10,076 bases of DNA from Deltaproteobacteria bacterium (GTDB lineage Bacteria; Desulfobacterota; Desulfarculia; Adiutricales; Adiutricaceae): NCBI GenBank assembly GCA_031277995.1, contig JAITLH010000109.1:1-10076 (forward strand). Direction: 5' to 3'. Made by a program: the position numbers and the translations under genes. The notes under the pieces were generated by a model. The model worked only from the letters and a program-made list of their open reading frames with translations. It did no database searches and was not told the origin of the DNA. The first letter of the stretch is position 1. Every line of letters starts with the position of its first letter. This document shows, one piece after another, positions 1 through 6,883 of this stretch.

Positions 1-207
1 ATTTGGACCCCCTACCAAAAGCCTTGAACTTAAAATCGGACAAATCACCGACATTGATAAATCATGTGAACTTATAGTAAAAGCCGCCAATTCAACGTCA
101 ATTAATGACTTTGAAAAATGTCTATAATTTACGCTTGGTACGGTAACCGTTCGTAATCAATCTGGCTTTGGCTTGTGGGAATCTTCTTTTTAAGAAGTGT
201 CATGCCC
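1..207 (+). repeat. Direct repeat, copy 1 (DUF4351-like gene end plus 3' flank)
   Basis: This segment recurs at 902-1108 with a constant offset of 901 bases and only about 8 substitutions, roughly 96% identity. The repeat covers the last 42 codons of a DUF4351-like gene, its stop codon and 80 bases downstream. That flank contains a short stem-loop, CTTCTT-TTT-AAGAAG, at 183-197. Similarity stops abruptly after 207, where copy 1 has a CCCAT/ATGGG hairpin (205-219) and copy 2 has unrelated sequence. The left boundary lies outside the window. Confidence 0.85.
2..127 (+). CDS. 3' end of a DUF4351-like / Rpn-family protein (cut by window edge)
   Basis: This reading frame is open from the window edge to TAA at 125-127. 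It encodes the segment starting FGPPTKSLELKIGQI and ending DFEKCL. The pattern of a short FGP motif followed by two predicted helices (ELKIGQITDIDKSCELIVKA) resembles the DUF4351 domain. That domain commonly closes Rpn / PD-(D/E)XK putative-transposase-type nucleases. The last 42 codons match codons 66-107 of the ORF at 705-1028 except for Pro/Leu and Asn/Asp changes. The rest of the gene is outside the window, so it is unknown whether this copy is intact. The family assignment rests on recalled motif similarity only. Confidence 0.6.
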   Translation, partial: FGPPTKSLELKIGQITDIDKSCELIVKAANSTSINDFEKCL

Positions 208-638
208 ATTAAGTATGGGATGATATGAACTATTTTTTTATCGCTATCAATGAGTATTTCTTTAAAGGTTTATTTACTTACATGATTTTTGGATCGTTTA
301 ATCGATATAATGAACCGATCTCACTTTGACCCTAGTCTTAGCCATCGCCCTATGGGCCTTTGACTCATACGGGGGCGCCTCGGGCCGCTTTTACATTGGA
401 CCTTTTTTCTTGTCCTCTCCCGGAAGGCCACGGCAGGCCTCCGTAGTCACTAAATTTAGTAACCATGCTGGTCTATCATATTCGGAACATGTCCTATGGT
501 GGCGATTACCCAGTCGCGCTTGACGGGACTTAAGGCTTTAGACCTTCACCCTTAAATCGCGTTTCTTTCCAAAAATAAGCCTTACGATGAATTTTTAAGT
601 AGCGTAATTCGCCTTTTTGAGTTAAACTATCCCCATGA
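208..638. other. Gene-poor A+T-rich spacer between the two repeat copies
   Basis: No convincing gene was found. The only open frame (326-523) has no ribosome-binding site and an unlikely composition. Visible structures are a CCCAT/ATGGG stem (205-219) followed by T7 at 233-239, a TATAAT at 306-311 without a good -35 box, and a 12-base palindrome ACTAAATTTAGT at 449-460. From about 556 a frame reading KPYDEFLSSVIRLFELNY runs to 717. It may be a decayed piece of the upstream half of the Rpn-like gene, out of frame with the downstream part. Confidence 0.5.
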
Positions 639-704
639 AAAAAACCAAACGGCTTTCGATCGGAAGCTGAAAAAACAATTAACTCCAAAACTCATGGTGA
701 TAAT

Positions 705-1028
705 GTGTGTAGCGCCCTAGATAAAGTGCTTGAAGAAGAAATTCCCATAATCCTCGCTGAAGTCGCGGCCAAAGCCAAAGCGGAAGCCAAAGCGGAAGCC
801 AAAGCGGAAGCGGAAGCCAAAGTCAAAGCCAAAGTGGAAGCCAGATTCAAAGCCGCAACCGAAAAGATTAACAAATCTATCGTTTTAATTTTAAGTTCAA
901 AATTTGGACCCCTTACCAAAAGCCTTGAACTTAAAATCGGACAAATCACCGACATTGATAAATCATGTGAACTTATAGTAAAAGCCGCCGATTCAACGTC
1001 AATTAATGACTTTGAAAAATGTCTATAA
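705..1028 (+). pseudogene. Truncated Rpn/PD-(D/E)XK-type protein with DUF4351-like C-terminus
   Basis: This 107-codon frame starts at GTG 705, with a weak GGTGA at 696-700. It is actually open from 639 but has no better start there. Residues 1-20 look like the helical end of an Rpn-type protein. Residues 21-47 are a low-complexity AKAEAKAEAKAE stretch, which is probably coiled coil. Residues 53-107 form a DUF4351-like module with the SSKFGPLTKSLELKIGQI signature. Family members are normally 250-350 residues with an N-terminal PD-(D/E)XK nuclease fold, and that domain is absent here. An out-of-phase frame at 556-717 may be a remnant of it, which would imply a frameshift plus deletion. The protein has no catalytic residues and is likely non-functional as a nuclease. 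A short expressed peptide cannot be excluded. Confidence 0.55.
768..842 (+). repeat. 12-bp tandem repeat encoding Ala-Lys-Ala-Glu
   Basis: Imperfect tandem copies of GCCAAAGCGGAA, with GCC-AAA-GTC/GTG variants, encode alternating AKAE/AKVK residues in the DUF4351-like remnant. The period is a multiple of three, so gain or loss of a unit keeps the frame. Such Ala/Lys/Glu spacers typically sit just before the C-terminal domain in this protein class. Confidence 0.75.
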
Positions 1029-1108
1029 TTTACTCTCGGTACGGTAACCTTTCGTAAAAAATCTGGCTTTGGCTTGTGGGAATCTTCTTTTTAAGAAGCG
1101 TCATGCCC
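902..1108 (+). repeat. Direct repeat, copy 2
   Basis: This is the partner of the repeat at 1-207. It includes the same stem-loop CTTCTT-TTT-AAGAAG at 1084-1098, downstream of the stop codon. The downstream junction lies after 1108, where the two copies diverge completely. The conserved 3' flank suggests a duplicated gene or element end, not just a conserved protein domain. Confidence 0.85.
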
Positions 1109-1123
1109 TTTGGGACAAACGTA

Positions 1124-1150
1124 GCTGCCAAAAACGGTATTTTTGCCAGC
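1124..1150. repeat. Short inverted repeat (hairpin)
   Basis: The two arms begin GCTG-C-CAAAAA and end TTTTTG-C-CAGC. They give ten pairs broken by one C-C mismatch, with a 5-base inner loop. The hairpin sits 15 bases after the end of repeat copy 2. It could be an element terminus or a transcript-end structure. It has no flanking T-run of its own beyond the arm. Confidence 0.45.
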
Positions 1151-1176
1151 CCAAACCCACGAATCGCTTACCCTCT

Positions 1177-1241
1177 AAGACTTTTCCATGACGCGGGGCT
1201 CCTTACGGGGCGCCGGTTTCATTGAAAAGTCTTTTCTTTTT
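1177..1241 (+). terminator. Stem-loop with T-rich tail after the DUF4351-like remnant
   Basis: The arm AAGACTTTTC (1177-1186) is perfectly complementary to GAAAAGTCTT (1224-1233), and the T-rich tract TTTTCTTTTT (1232-1241) follows at once. The 37-base interior is G+C-rich and has partial self-complementarity (ATGA.../...TCAT). The layout fits a factor-independent terminator on the + strand, although the loop is long for one. A structured RNA element is the alternative. Confidence 0.5.
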
Positions 1242-1788
1242 GGTCCATAATGAATATCTTGGATAAAGCCGGCTGGGACTTGACGAGTGGTTTTTTCGGT
1301 CGATGCCAAATTTTTTTGGCCCAACCGGCGGCTAGCCTTGGCCCACGAATCCGGTTTTTTCCAGACAGGGTTTACCCAACAAACAAACGCTTATTGGGTT
1401 ACGACTTTGAAAGGCCATTTGGTAAGCCTTTTATCAAATGGGTTCTTTTTTGGTTTTTAAAATGGACGTTATTTCCTCGCTGCCGAAATTTTTCCCGGGG
1501 CGACTTGTGGGGCTGGCAAGGTTTTTGGCTGCCAAGGAAATTTTGGACCTCACCCCCCTCCGAAAAAGGCCCCGCGAACGCCCAAAAATGCCCCTTAGCG
1601 GCCTTTCCCGGCCGGGATAGATGGTTTTGGAGGGTCAATGGCTTAGAAGCGCCCCTAGACCCCTTGGCGGCCGTTTTGGACAAACCCCAAAAAAGCCCCA
1701 GAGCCGTCGGCTAAGTTTCGGTTTAATTTTGACCAAAACTTGAGGGGTTTGGCCTTTTGGGCTGGTCGGTTTTGGGTTTCTAAAACGC
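1242..1788. other. Gene-less stretch upstream of the methyltransferase
   Basis: No supported gene was found. A 154-codon + frame (1250-1714) and a 94-codon - frame (1399-1683) are open. Their products are rich in Trp/Phe/Pro from reading TTTTGG/CCAAAA-type sequence, have no recognisable domain and no ribosome-binding site. The region has the G+C-rich character of the methyltransferase side and not the A+T-rich character of the repeat side. I looked here for a displaced nuclease domain of the methyltransferase and saw none. Confidence 0.5.
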
Positions 1789-4284
1789 GTGAAGTTTTTT
1801 TTCTTCCCTTACTTGATTCAAAGACGTTTGGGTCGCCTAATTGGACTTATTTTCATGACAAAATTTCGCGAAATCGATGGCCGCGACCTTGATGGCGCGT
1901 ATCGTGGGAAGGTATGCGGAAAAAAGCTTGGGGCGGATCTCAAAGCCGCCGAACTGATGGGCAGGCTAAGCGAGGCCTTGATGGCCCTAGGGTACGATCA
2001 AGGCCCATATGCCGATCATGGTCCCGCCGGGAACGGACAGGTAGAAAATGGCCAGGCCGGGCCAGGACAGGTTGGGGCCGGACAGGTTGGGCCTGCCCAG
2101 GCCGGGCCAGGTCAGGCCCTTGAGGTTTTTCTCGTCCGGGTTCTTTATTGTCTCTTCGCCCAGGACACCGGCCTTTTCCCGAGGCGTGGTTTTGGGGATT
2201 ATTTGAGGGGTTGTAAGCCCGACGGGTCCGATTTGTCGGAGCGTTTGGGAAAATTATTCGAATCTCTTGGCTGCCCTAGGGAAAGGCGGGAGCGGCGAGG
2301 GCTTTTATCCGGGGAATTAAAAAACTTTGGCCACGCGGACGGGGGCCTGTTTTTGGGTTTCGCGCCCAGGGGGGAGTTTGACTCAAAGACGCTGGGGATT
2401 TTGCTTGAATGCGCGGCCTTTGATTGGAGCGCCGTAAGCCCGGCCATATTTGGCTCGCTTTTTCAGGGGGTTATGAACCAAAGGCAGCGCAGGGAAACGG
2501 GCGCCCATTACACCAGCGAGGAGAACATTCTCAAAGTCATTAAACCGCTATTTTTAGACGATTTGTGGGAGGGGTTTTATCGGGTCAAGGCCAATCGCGA
2601 GAAGCTGGTTTCTTTTCACGAAAAAATTTCGGGGCTAAAGTTTCTTGATCCCGCCTGCGGCTGCGGGGATTTTTTGATCGTGGCCTATCGGGAATTGCGC
2701 TTACTTGAGCTTGGGGTTTTGCGGATACTTTATTCAGGCCGGGACCAGAAAACCGCGCCCGGGGCAAAAGTTAACCTGGGCCAGTTTTACGGTTTTGAGA
2801 TTGAAGACTTCCCTTGCCAAATCGCCCAAATTGGCCTGGGCTTAATGGATTACCAGCTAGGTAAGCTTTTTTCGGAGTCCTTCGGCCAAGGCTTCGTTTC
2901 GCGTTTTGCGACCGGGGGCGCCAAAATCGTTCGGGCCAACGCTTTGAGGCTAGACTGGGAAAAAGTGGTAACCAAAAAAGAATTGTCGTTTATTTTTGGC
3001 AATCCCCCTTTCGCCGGTTATTCCAACCAAAGCCCAGAACAAAAGGCCGACATCGTTTCCGTTTTTCGGGACGCGAACGGAAAATCTTACCCCGGCGCCG
3101 GAAAAATCGACTACGCGGCCGCCTGGTTTTTCAAGGCGGCTAAATTCATGGAAGGCACCGACATCCTTTCGGCCTTCGTCTCCACGACCTCAATAACCCA
3201 AGGCGAGCAGGCTCCTTACGTTTGGAAGCCGCTTTTTGAAGACCATGGAACGCGGGTGAATTTCGCTTACCGGGTTTTTAAGTGGAGTAACCAGGCCAAG
3301 GGCAAGGCCTTGGTATTTTGCGTAATCGTGGGTTTTGGTCAGAAGGGCGATAAGGAAAAGGTTATTTTCGACGGGGAGGCCAAAATAATCGCCAAAAACA
3401 TAAACGCCTATCTCATAGACGGTCCGGACGTTTTCATCGGGAGCCGTTCCAAGGCCATCTGCGACGTTCCTTCAATGGTTTACGGCAATAAACCGACCGA
3501 CGGGGGCTTTTTCTTTCTGGGCGCCGATGAACTGGAAGATTTTTTGGCCAAGGAACCCGGGGCGGCTAGGTTCGTGAAACGGGTCCATGGGGCCAAAGAA
3601 TATATCAACGACATAAAGCGCTATTGTTTATGGCTAGTTGGGGCGAGTCCCCCTGATTTCAGTAAATTGCCGCTCGTTTTGGAGCGGGTGGAAAAGGTTC
3701 GAAAGTTTAGGCTGTCAAGCCCCAAAAAGCAAACCCGGGAAAGCGCCTCCAGGCCTTGGCTGTTTCAGGAAATTAGGGCAACCGACCGCCCCTACATTAT
3801 CGTGCCCTGCCATTCCTCGGAAATTCGAAAATACATACCCCTGGGCTTCGTTTCCCCGGATGTCGTCCCCACCAACGCCGCCCTGATAATTCCCGGGGCC
3901 ACCCTTTACCATTTTGGGGTTTTGACCTCAATGGTCCATATGGCCTGGGTCCGGGTGATCGGGGGCAGGATTGGGATAGACTACAGATATTCCAAAGACG
4001 TCGTCTACAATAACTTCCCGTGGCCGAAGGTAACCGATAGAAGCCGCGAAGAAATCGCCGCCCTGGCCCAGGGAGTTTTGGAGGCCCGGGCCCAATTTCC
4101 CAATGACTCCCTGGCCGATTTATACGATCCCAAGTTGACCCCGCCCGCGTTACTTGAAGCCCACGATAAGCTCGATTGCCGCGTGATGAAATCATACGGC
4201 TTCAAGGCGGGGGAAATTTCAAGCGAGGAAGCCATCGTGGCCAAGCTAATGGTTTTATGGCAAAAAACGCTTGAGGGGCTATAA
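1789..4284 (+). CDS. MmeI-like DNA adenine methyltransferase without nuclease domain
   Basis: This enzyme is predicted to transfer a methyl group from S-adenosylmethionine to adenine N6 in a specific DNA sequence. Residue positions count from GTG 1789. A helical segment precedes TGAHYTS (237-243). SAM-binding motif I is FLDPACGCGDFL (285-296), followed by FYGFEIEDFPCQIAQIGL (333-350). Catalytic motif IV is NPPF (405-408). SITQGEQ (468-474) and FKWSNQAKGKA (497-507) are typical of the MmeI-like family. The part around 600-740, with RYCLWL, IPLGFVSP and DYRYS, matches its target-recognition region, and SLADLYDP (774-781) its C-terminus. Family members are usually about 900 residues and begin with a nuclease domain carrying an E-x-K core. 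That domain is absent, and the frame is closed by a stop at 1741. The start may instead be ATG 1855 (MTKFREIDG), since neither site has a clear ribosome-binding sequence. It is probably an orphan modification enzyme or a degraded type IIG-like system. No partner gene is adjacent. Confidence 0.9.
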   Translation: MKFFFFPYLIQRRLGRLIGLIFMTKFREIDGRDLDGAYRGKVCGKKLGADLKAAELMGRLSEALMALGYDQGPYADHGPAGNGQVENGQAGPGQVGAGQVGPAQAGPGQALEVFLVRVLYCLFAQDTGLFPRRGFGDYLRGCKPDGSDLSERLGKLFESLGCPRERRERRGLLSGELKNFGHADGGLFLGFAPRGEFDSKTLGILLECAAFDWSAVSPAIFGSLFQGVMNQRQRRETGAHYTSEENILKVIKPLFLDDLWEGFYRVKANREKLVSFHEKISGLKFLDPACGCGDFLIVAYRELRLLELGVLRILYSGRDQKTAPGAKVNLGQFYGFEIEDFPCQIAQIGLGLMDYQLGKLFSESFGQGFVSRFATGGAKIVRANALRLDWEKVVTKKELSFIFGNPPFAGYSNQSPEQKADIVSVFRDANGKSYPGAGKIDYAAAWFFKAAKFMEGTDILSAFVSTTSITQGEQAPYVWKPLFEDHGTRVNFAYRVFKWSNQAKGKALVFCVIVGFGQKGDKEKVIFDGEAKIIAKNINAYLIDGPDVFIGSRSKAICDVPSMVYGNKPTDGGFFFLGADELEDFLAKEPGAARFVKRVHGAKEYINDIKRYCLWLVGASPPDFSKLPLVLERVEKVRKFRLSSPKKQTRESASRPWLFQEIRATDRPYIIVPCHSSEIRKYIPLGFVSPDVVPTNAALIIPGATLYHFGVLTSMVHMAWVRVIGGRIGIDYRYSKDVVYNNFPWPKVTDRSREEIAALAQGVLEARAQFPNDSLADLYDPKLTPPALLEAHDKLDCRVMKSYGFKAGEISSEEAIVAKLMVLWQKTLEGL
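2029..2118 (+). repeat. Gly/Gln-rich repeat insert within the methyltransferase
   Basis: Codons 81-110 read as imperfect five-residue units of the GQ-A/V-G-P/A type (GQVEN, GQAGP, GQVGA, GQVGP, AQAGP, GQA). The DNA unit is a drifting 15-mer built on GGACAGGTTGGGCCC-like words. The insert separates the first helices (SEALMALGYD, 61-70) from the next helix (LEVFLVRVLYCLFAQDTG, 111-128), which are normally closely spaced in the family. It preserves the frame and likely forms a flexible loop. Confidence 0.75.
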
Positions 4285-4357
4285 GCCATCTCCCTAGGGC
4301 CCCAGACCTTTTAGTACTTTGGCCCTCGCCACTTTGGCCTGGGCCGATGGCCGATGG

Positions 4358-4378
4358 CCTTATGGCTAAAGGTTTTTT
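4358..4378 (+). terminator. Weak terminator-like hairpin after the methyltransferase
   Basis: CCTT (4358-4361) can pair with AAGG (4369-4372), followed by T6 (4373-4378), 74 bases after the methyltransferase stop codon. The stem is only 4 pairs, so this is a marginal call. The upstream GGCCGAT doublet (4343-4356) may extend alternative pairings. Confidence 0.25.
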
Positions 4379-4623
4379 CAGCCCCGGCCGGCGCGGTTGG
4401 CCTAATTCAGGCGGCCCGGCGAGGGACGCCTTCCCAAAGGGGTTACGAAATAAAGCCTACCCAAGGCCGGGGAAAAAGAGCTCGATAAAAATTGACCGGC
4501 CCTAATGGTTCACGGTACTAAAACTATCGGAAAAACCAAAAAGTTTTGGGTTTTGGGGCGAGGCCGTGAAGGGGCGAATAACGGGTCGGGAAAAAGAAAA
4601 ACCGAGCCAATTTTATTTTTCGC

Positions 4624-4652
4624 TTGGCTGATGCTTTTAAATACATTATAAT
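4624..4652 (+). promoter_or_regulatory. Sigma70-type promoter with no gene downstream
   Basis: TTGGCT (4624-4629) and a perfect TATAAT (4647-4652) are separated by exactly 17 bases, the consensus spacing. A small CCAT-TTC-ATGG inverted repeat (4653-4663) sits at the expected transcription start. The first ATGs downstream open frames of only a few codons (stops at about 4671 and 4687), so any transcript is non-coding or the gene has decayed. Confidence 0.5.
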
Positions 4653-5241
4653 CCATTTCATGGATTCTGCTTAAACATGTCGGGGTAGATTTAAGCGTCT
4701 TGACGTCACCGTATTAGGAACGTCGGATAGCGGGCCTTGAAATCACCCCAATGGAAGATAGCGTTTGCCAACAATCCAGAAATGGGCCCAGATCCAAGAT
4801 AAACCGGCTTTTTAATGCCAAGGAAGGCCCGGCTCAAGCCCGTCGTCTTCATTGGGGCGCGGATAACGGTTAAACGCCCGTCGGCGCTGGGCCAAATGGA
4901 CCGTCTTTTCGACCCCGTTTGGATTTTTAGCGCTTGGTCTTTCGCGGCCAAGTTCGGGAAGTAAAGTTAGGGCTCGCGAATTGGTTGGCCTTTGGATTAC
5001 CCCGGTTTGGCGTCTGGCAAAGGCCATCCCGGCGCCGGATTTAGGCTCTATCAAGCCCGTCTCAAGGGCGAGGGGCTAAGCCCGGGCGTTAACGAAAGCC
5101 ATAAGAGGCCATAAAACCGCCTACCCGTTGAGGCCTAGCTTAAGGGGCGGCGTATTTGGATAGAAATTGGGCCCCTGGCCCCAAAACGGCCGCTAAGGGG
5201 TCTGGGAGCGCTTCGAACCCTTGACCCCCTAGGGGAATAGC

Positions 5242-5309
5242 CACCCCTCCGGCAAAACCCCGCCACGGGCCCATTAAGGCCGTTTACGGCCAGATTTGGC
5301 AGGGGGGTG
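5242..5309. repeat. Imperfect inverted repeat with nested hairpin
   Basis: CACCCCTCCGGCAAA (5242-5256) pairs with TTTGGCAGGGGGGTG (5295-5309) over 13 of 15 positions, counting one G-T wobble. Inside it, GGCCGT (5278-5283) and ACGGCC (5286-5291) form a second perfect inverted repeat. The nested arrangement could fold as an RNA or mark a protein-binding site. There is no T-run directly after it to make it a terminator. Confidence 0.4.
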
Positions 5310-5486
5310 AGGTTTTCCGGTGACCGAATTCGACTTACCCATTCGCCGGGCCAGCCCAACCGCCCCCAGTCTTTTTTCGTTTTGAACGGCCAAAGGCTAA
5401 ACCGGGCTGACCCGGCCCCGCCTTTGGATTTTTCCCTTGGCCCTGGCCGGGAAATTCGTTTTTGGCGGCTTAGCCCTGGCCGGGGC

Positions 5487-5590
5487 TTTTACATGGCCGG
5501 GGCTTGGCCTTGGCTTGAAGCGGGCTTGGGAGCGGCCTTGGGCTTGGTTTGGCTTTGGGCCCTGGTTTGGCTTTGGACTTGGTTTGGCCA
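5487..5590 (+). repeat. G/T-rich imperfect tandem repeat (TTGG/CTTTGG)
   Basis: The top strand is built almost entirely from GGCTTGG, GGCTTTGG and GGTTTGG words. TGGTTTGGCTTTGG occurs exactly at 5545-5558 and 5563-5576 (period 18) and again in part at 5580. The strand asymmetry and the many GG runs leave frame-to-frame translations of Trp/Leu/Gly/Ala with no domain. It ends about 100 bases before the first Sel1 gene. Confidence 0.6.
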
Positions 5591-5640
5591 TAACTCCGGA
5601 TGGGCTTTGGCCTTTGGTTTAACGCGAACTTTTTAAGACA

Positions 5641-5664
5641 ATTAAATAAGCAAAAGGGTAAAAT
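5641..5664 (+). promoter_or_regulatory. Decayed promoter/operator of the first Sel1 gene
   Basis: ATTAAATAAGCAAAAGGG followed by TAAAAT (5659-5664) aligns with the right half of the palindrome and the -10 box upstream of the second Sel1 gene (ATAAGTAAAAG then TAAAAT at 6913-6918). The left arm TTACTTA is not recognisable. The site looks like a worn or divergent version of the array's common control element. Confidence 0.4.
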
Positions 5665-5688
5665 TTTTTTCGGGGAAAAGCGAGCGGC

Positions 5689-6753
5689 GTGAAGGACGTT
5701 TTAATCATGGACCCAGAGTTGGCCAGTCCCGACGAAGTTTACGAGATGGGGGAAGCTTATTTTTTTGGAAAAAACGTTGGGCAAGATTTGAGTAAAGCCC
5801 TTGGGCTATGGCATATCGCCGCGCGAAAAGATCACGCCGGCGCCCTGTTTAGGCTATCGCAAGCTTACCGCATGGGCGCGGGGGTCAGTTTGGACCTTTT
5901 GGAGAGCTTCGATTGTCTTTTTAAGGCCGCCCAGGGGGGCCTGGCCGAGGCCCAGTTAACCTTGGCCGAGGCTTATGGAAGCGGCCAGCCCTATGGGGAA
6001 AAAAACGCCGCCAAATCCATAAAATGGTACGCCAAGGCGGCCGATCAAGGCGTTTTGGACGCCCAGATAACGCTGGCCAATTCGTATTACACCGGGGACG
6101 GGGTCGAGAAAAGCTTGTCCCAGGCCGTTAAATACACTCTCCTGGCCGCCAAACAAGGGCATCCCCAGGCCCAGCACAATATGGGCTCGTTTTATTACAA
6201 AGGCGATGGGGTCGAACGGGATCTGTCCCAAGCCTTTAAGTATTACCGTTTGGCCGCGGAGCAGGATTTTAGGGAGGCCCAATTTAGTTTGGGCCAGGCG
6301 TACTTTGACGGCGAGGGGGTTGAAAAAGATTTGGGCCAAGCCCTTAAGTATTGGCGTTTGGCCGCCGACCAAGACCATCCCTTGGCCGAGTACAACATAG
6401 GGGCTTTCTACTATAACGGCCTTGGCCTCGAAAGGGACCTTGGCCAAGCCTTTAAATATTGGCGCCTGGCCGCCGATCAAGGTGTCCCCGAGGCCCAACT
6501 TTGTTTGGGTAAACTCTACGCCAAAGGCGAGGGGGTCGAAAGGGACCCGGTCCAGGCCGCGACTAATTGGCGTTTGGCCGCCGATCAAGGCCATCCCCAG
6601 GCCCAGTTCTATTTGGGCCAAGCTTACTTTGACGGCGAGGGGATCGAAAAAGATTTGGGCCAAGCCGTCAAGTACTGGCGTTTGGCCGCCGCCCAAGGCC
6701 ACGCCCAGGCGCTGATAAGGCTCCGGGAAATGGAAGATAGCCAGGGCGGCTAA
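5689..6753 (+). CDS. Sel1-repeat protein 1 (354 aa)
   Basis: This is a solenoid protein of Sel1-like (TPR-related) helix-turn-helix repeats, a fold that serves protein-protein interaction. Leader residues 1-16 end in DPELASPDE. Nine repeats follow, at about 17-50, 51-86, a 37-residue one at 87-123 carrying GQPYGEK, and six 36-residue units at 124-339. The cap contains RLREMED. Typical repeat cores are AQFxLGxxYxxGxGVEKDLxQAxKYWRLAADQG. No signal peptide or membrane segment is visible, so a cytoplasmic location is likely unless a non-classical export route is used. The GTG start is chosen because MKDVL...DPELASPDE aligns with the leaders of the next two genes. ATG 5707, preceded by AAGGA, is an alternative. 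Partner and function are unknown. Confidence 0.88.
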   Translation: MKDVLIMDPELASPDEVYEMGEAYFFGKNVGQDLSKALGLWHIAARKDHAGALFRLSQAYRMGAGVSLDLLESFDCLFKAAQGGLAEAQLTLAEAYGSGQPYGEKNAAKSIKWYAKAADQGVLDAQITLANSYYTGDGVEKSLSQAVKYTLLAAKQGHPQAQHNMGSFYYKGDGVERDLSQAFKYYRLAAEQDFREAQFSLGQAYFDGEGVEKDLGQALKYWRLAADQDHPLAEYNIGAFYYNGLGLERDLGQAFKYWRLAADQGVPEAQLCLGKLYAKGEGVERDPVQAATNWRLAADQGHPQAQFYLGQAYFDGEGIEKDLGQAVKYWRLAAAQGHAQALIRLREMEDSQGG

Positions 6754-6760
6754 AGGGCGC

Positions 6761-6818
6761 CAAGGGGGGCCAAGGGGGGCGCCAAGCGGTCCGGGAGCGC
6801 CAAGCGGTCCGGGAGCGC
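6761..6818. repeat. Two short G+C-rich tandem repeats after Sel1 gene 1
   Basis: CAAGGGGGGC occurs twice in tandem (6761-6780). It overlaps an 18-base unit, GCGCCAAGCGGTCCGGGA, present as two exact copies (6779-6796, 6797-6814) plus GCGC. This replaces the hairpin terminator seen after Sel1 genes 2 and 3. No T-run follows. Confidence 0.8.
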
Positions 6819-6883
6819 TTTGACCCCGTGACCATTGGCCAAGGGGTTTGGCCGTTTAAACCAAAACCGTCAGAGCGTTTTTA

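Larger units (their letters stand above)
4285..5688. other. 1.4-kb region without a convincing gene
   Basis: Every open frame here is short, lacks a ribosome-binding site, and gives compositionally odd protein. The overlapping minus-strand frames at 4706-4951 and 4812-5054, the minus-strand frame at 5135-5359 and the + frame at 5307-5636 contain no domain I recognise. Visible elements are a CCAAAA-AG-TTTTGG hairpin (4536-4549), a sigma70-like promoter (4624-4652), a CCCCTAGGGG palindrome (5226-5235), an imperfect inverted repeat (5242-5309) and a G/T-rich repetitive tract (5487-5590). The stretch may hold a decayed gene or an untranslated RNA. Neither can be shown from the sequence alone. Confidence 0.5.

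Noticed and set aside
326..523. 65-codon + frame between the DUF4351-like copies
   Set aside because: No ribosome-binding site, start is not a clear ATG context, composition and sequence show no domain. Chance opening is more likely.
1250..1714. 154-codon + frame rich in Trp, Phe and Pro, with an overlapping minus frame
   Set aside because: Product is typical of translating TTTTGG/CCAAAA-type non-coding DNA, with no motif and no ribosome-binding site. It does not resemble the missing nuclease domain of the downstream methyltransferase.
1789..4284. Possibility that the methyltransferase belongs to a BREX or type I restriction locus
   Set aside because: No specificity subunit, helicase, phosphatase or other BREX gene is adjacent, and its motifs fit the single-chain MmeI-like family better.
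4706..5054. Overlapping minus-strand frames in the gene-less region
   Set aside because: Neither contains a recognisable motif or start signal, and the + strand is equally unconvincing. A decayed gene is possible but not supportable.
5205..5222. TTCGAACCC resembling a tRNA T-loop
   Set aside because: The flanking bases do not form a T-stem on either strand, and no acceptor, D or anticodon arms could be drawn.
5307..5636. 109-codon + frame with a Trp/Leu-rich, membrane-like C-terminal half
   Set aside because: The hydrophobic part is translation of the G/T-rich tandem tract and not a designed membrane segment. No ribosome-binding site.
5956..6702. Long minus-strand open frames opposite the Sel1 genes (also 8153-8614, 8627-8932, 8951-9265)
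   Set aside because: They are periodic shadows of the 108-base repeat units and codon bias. They lack ribosome-binding sites and independent domains.
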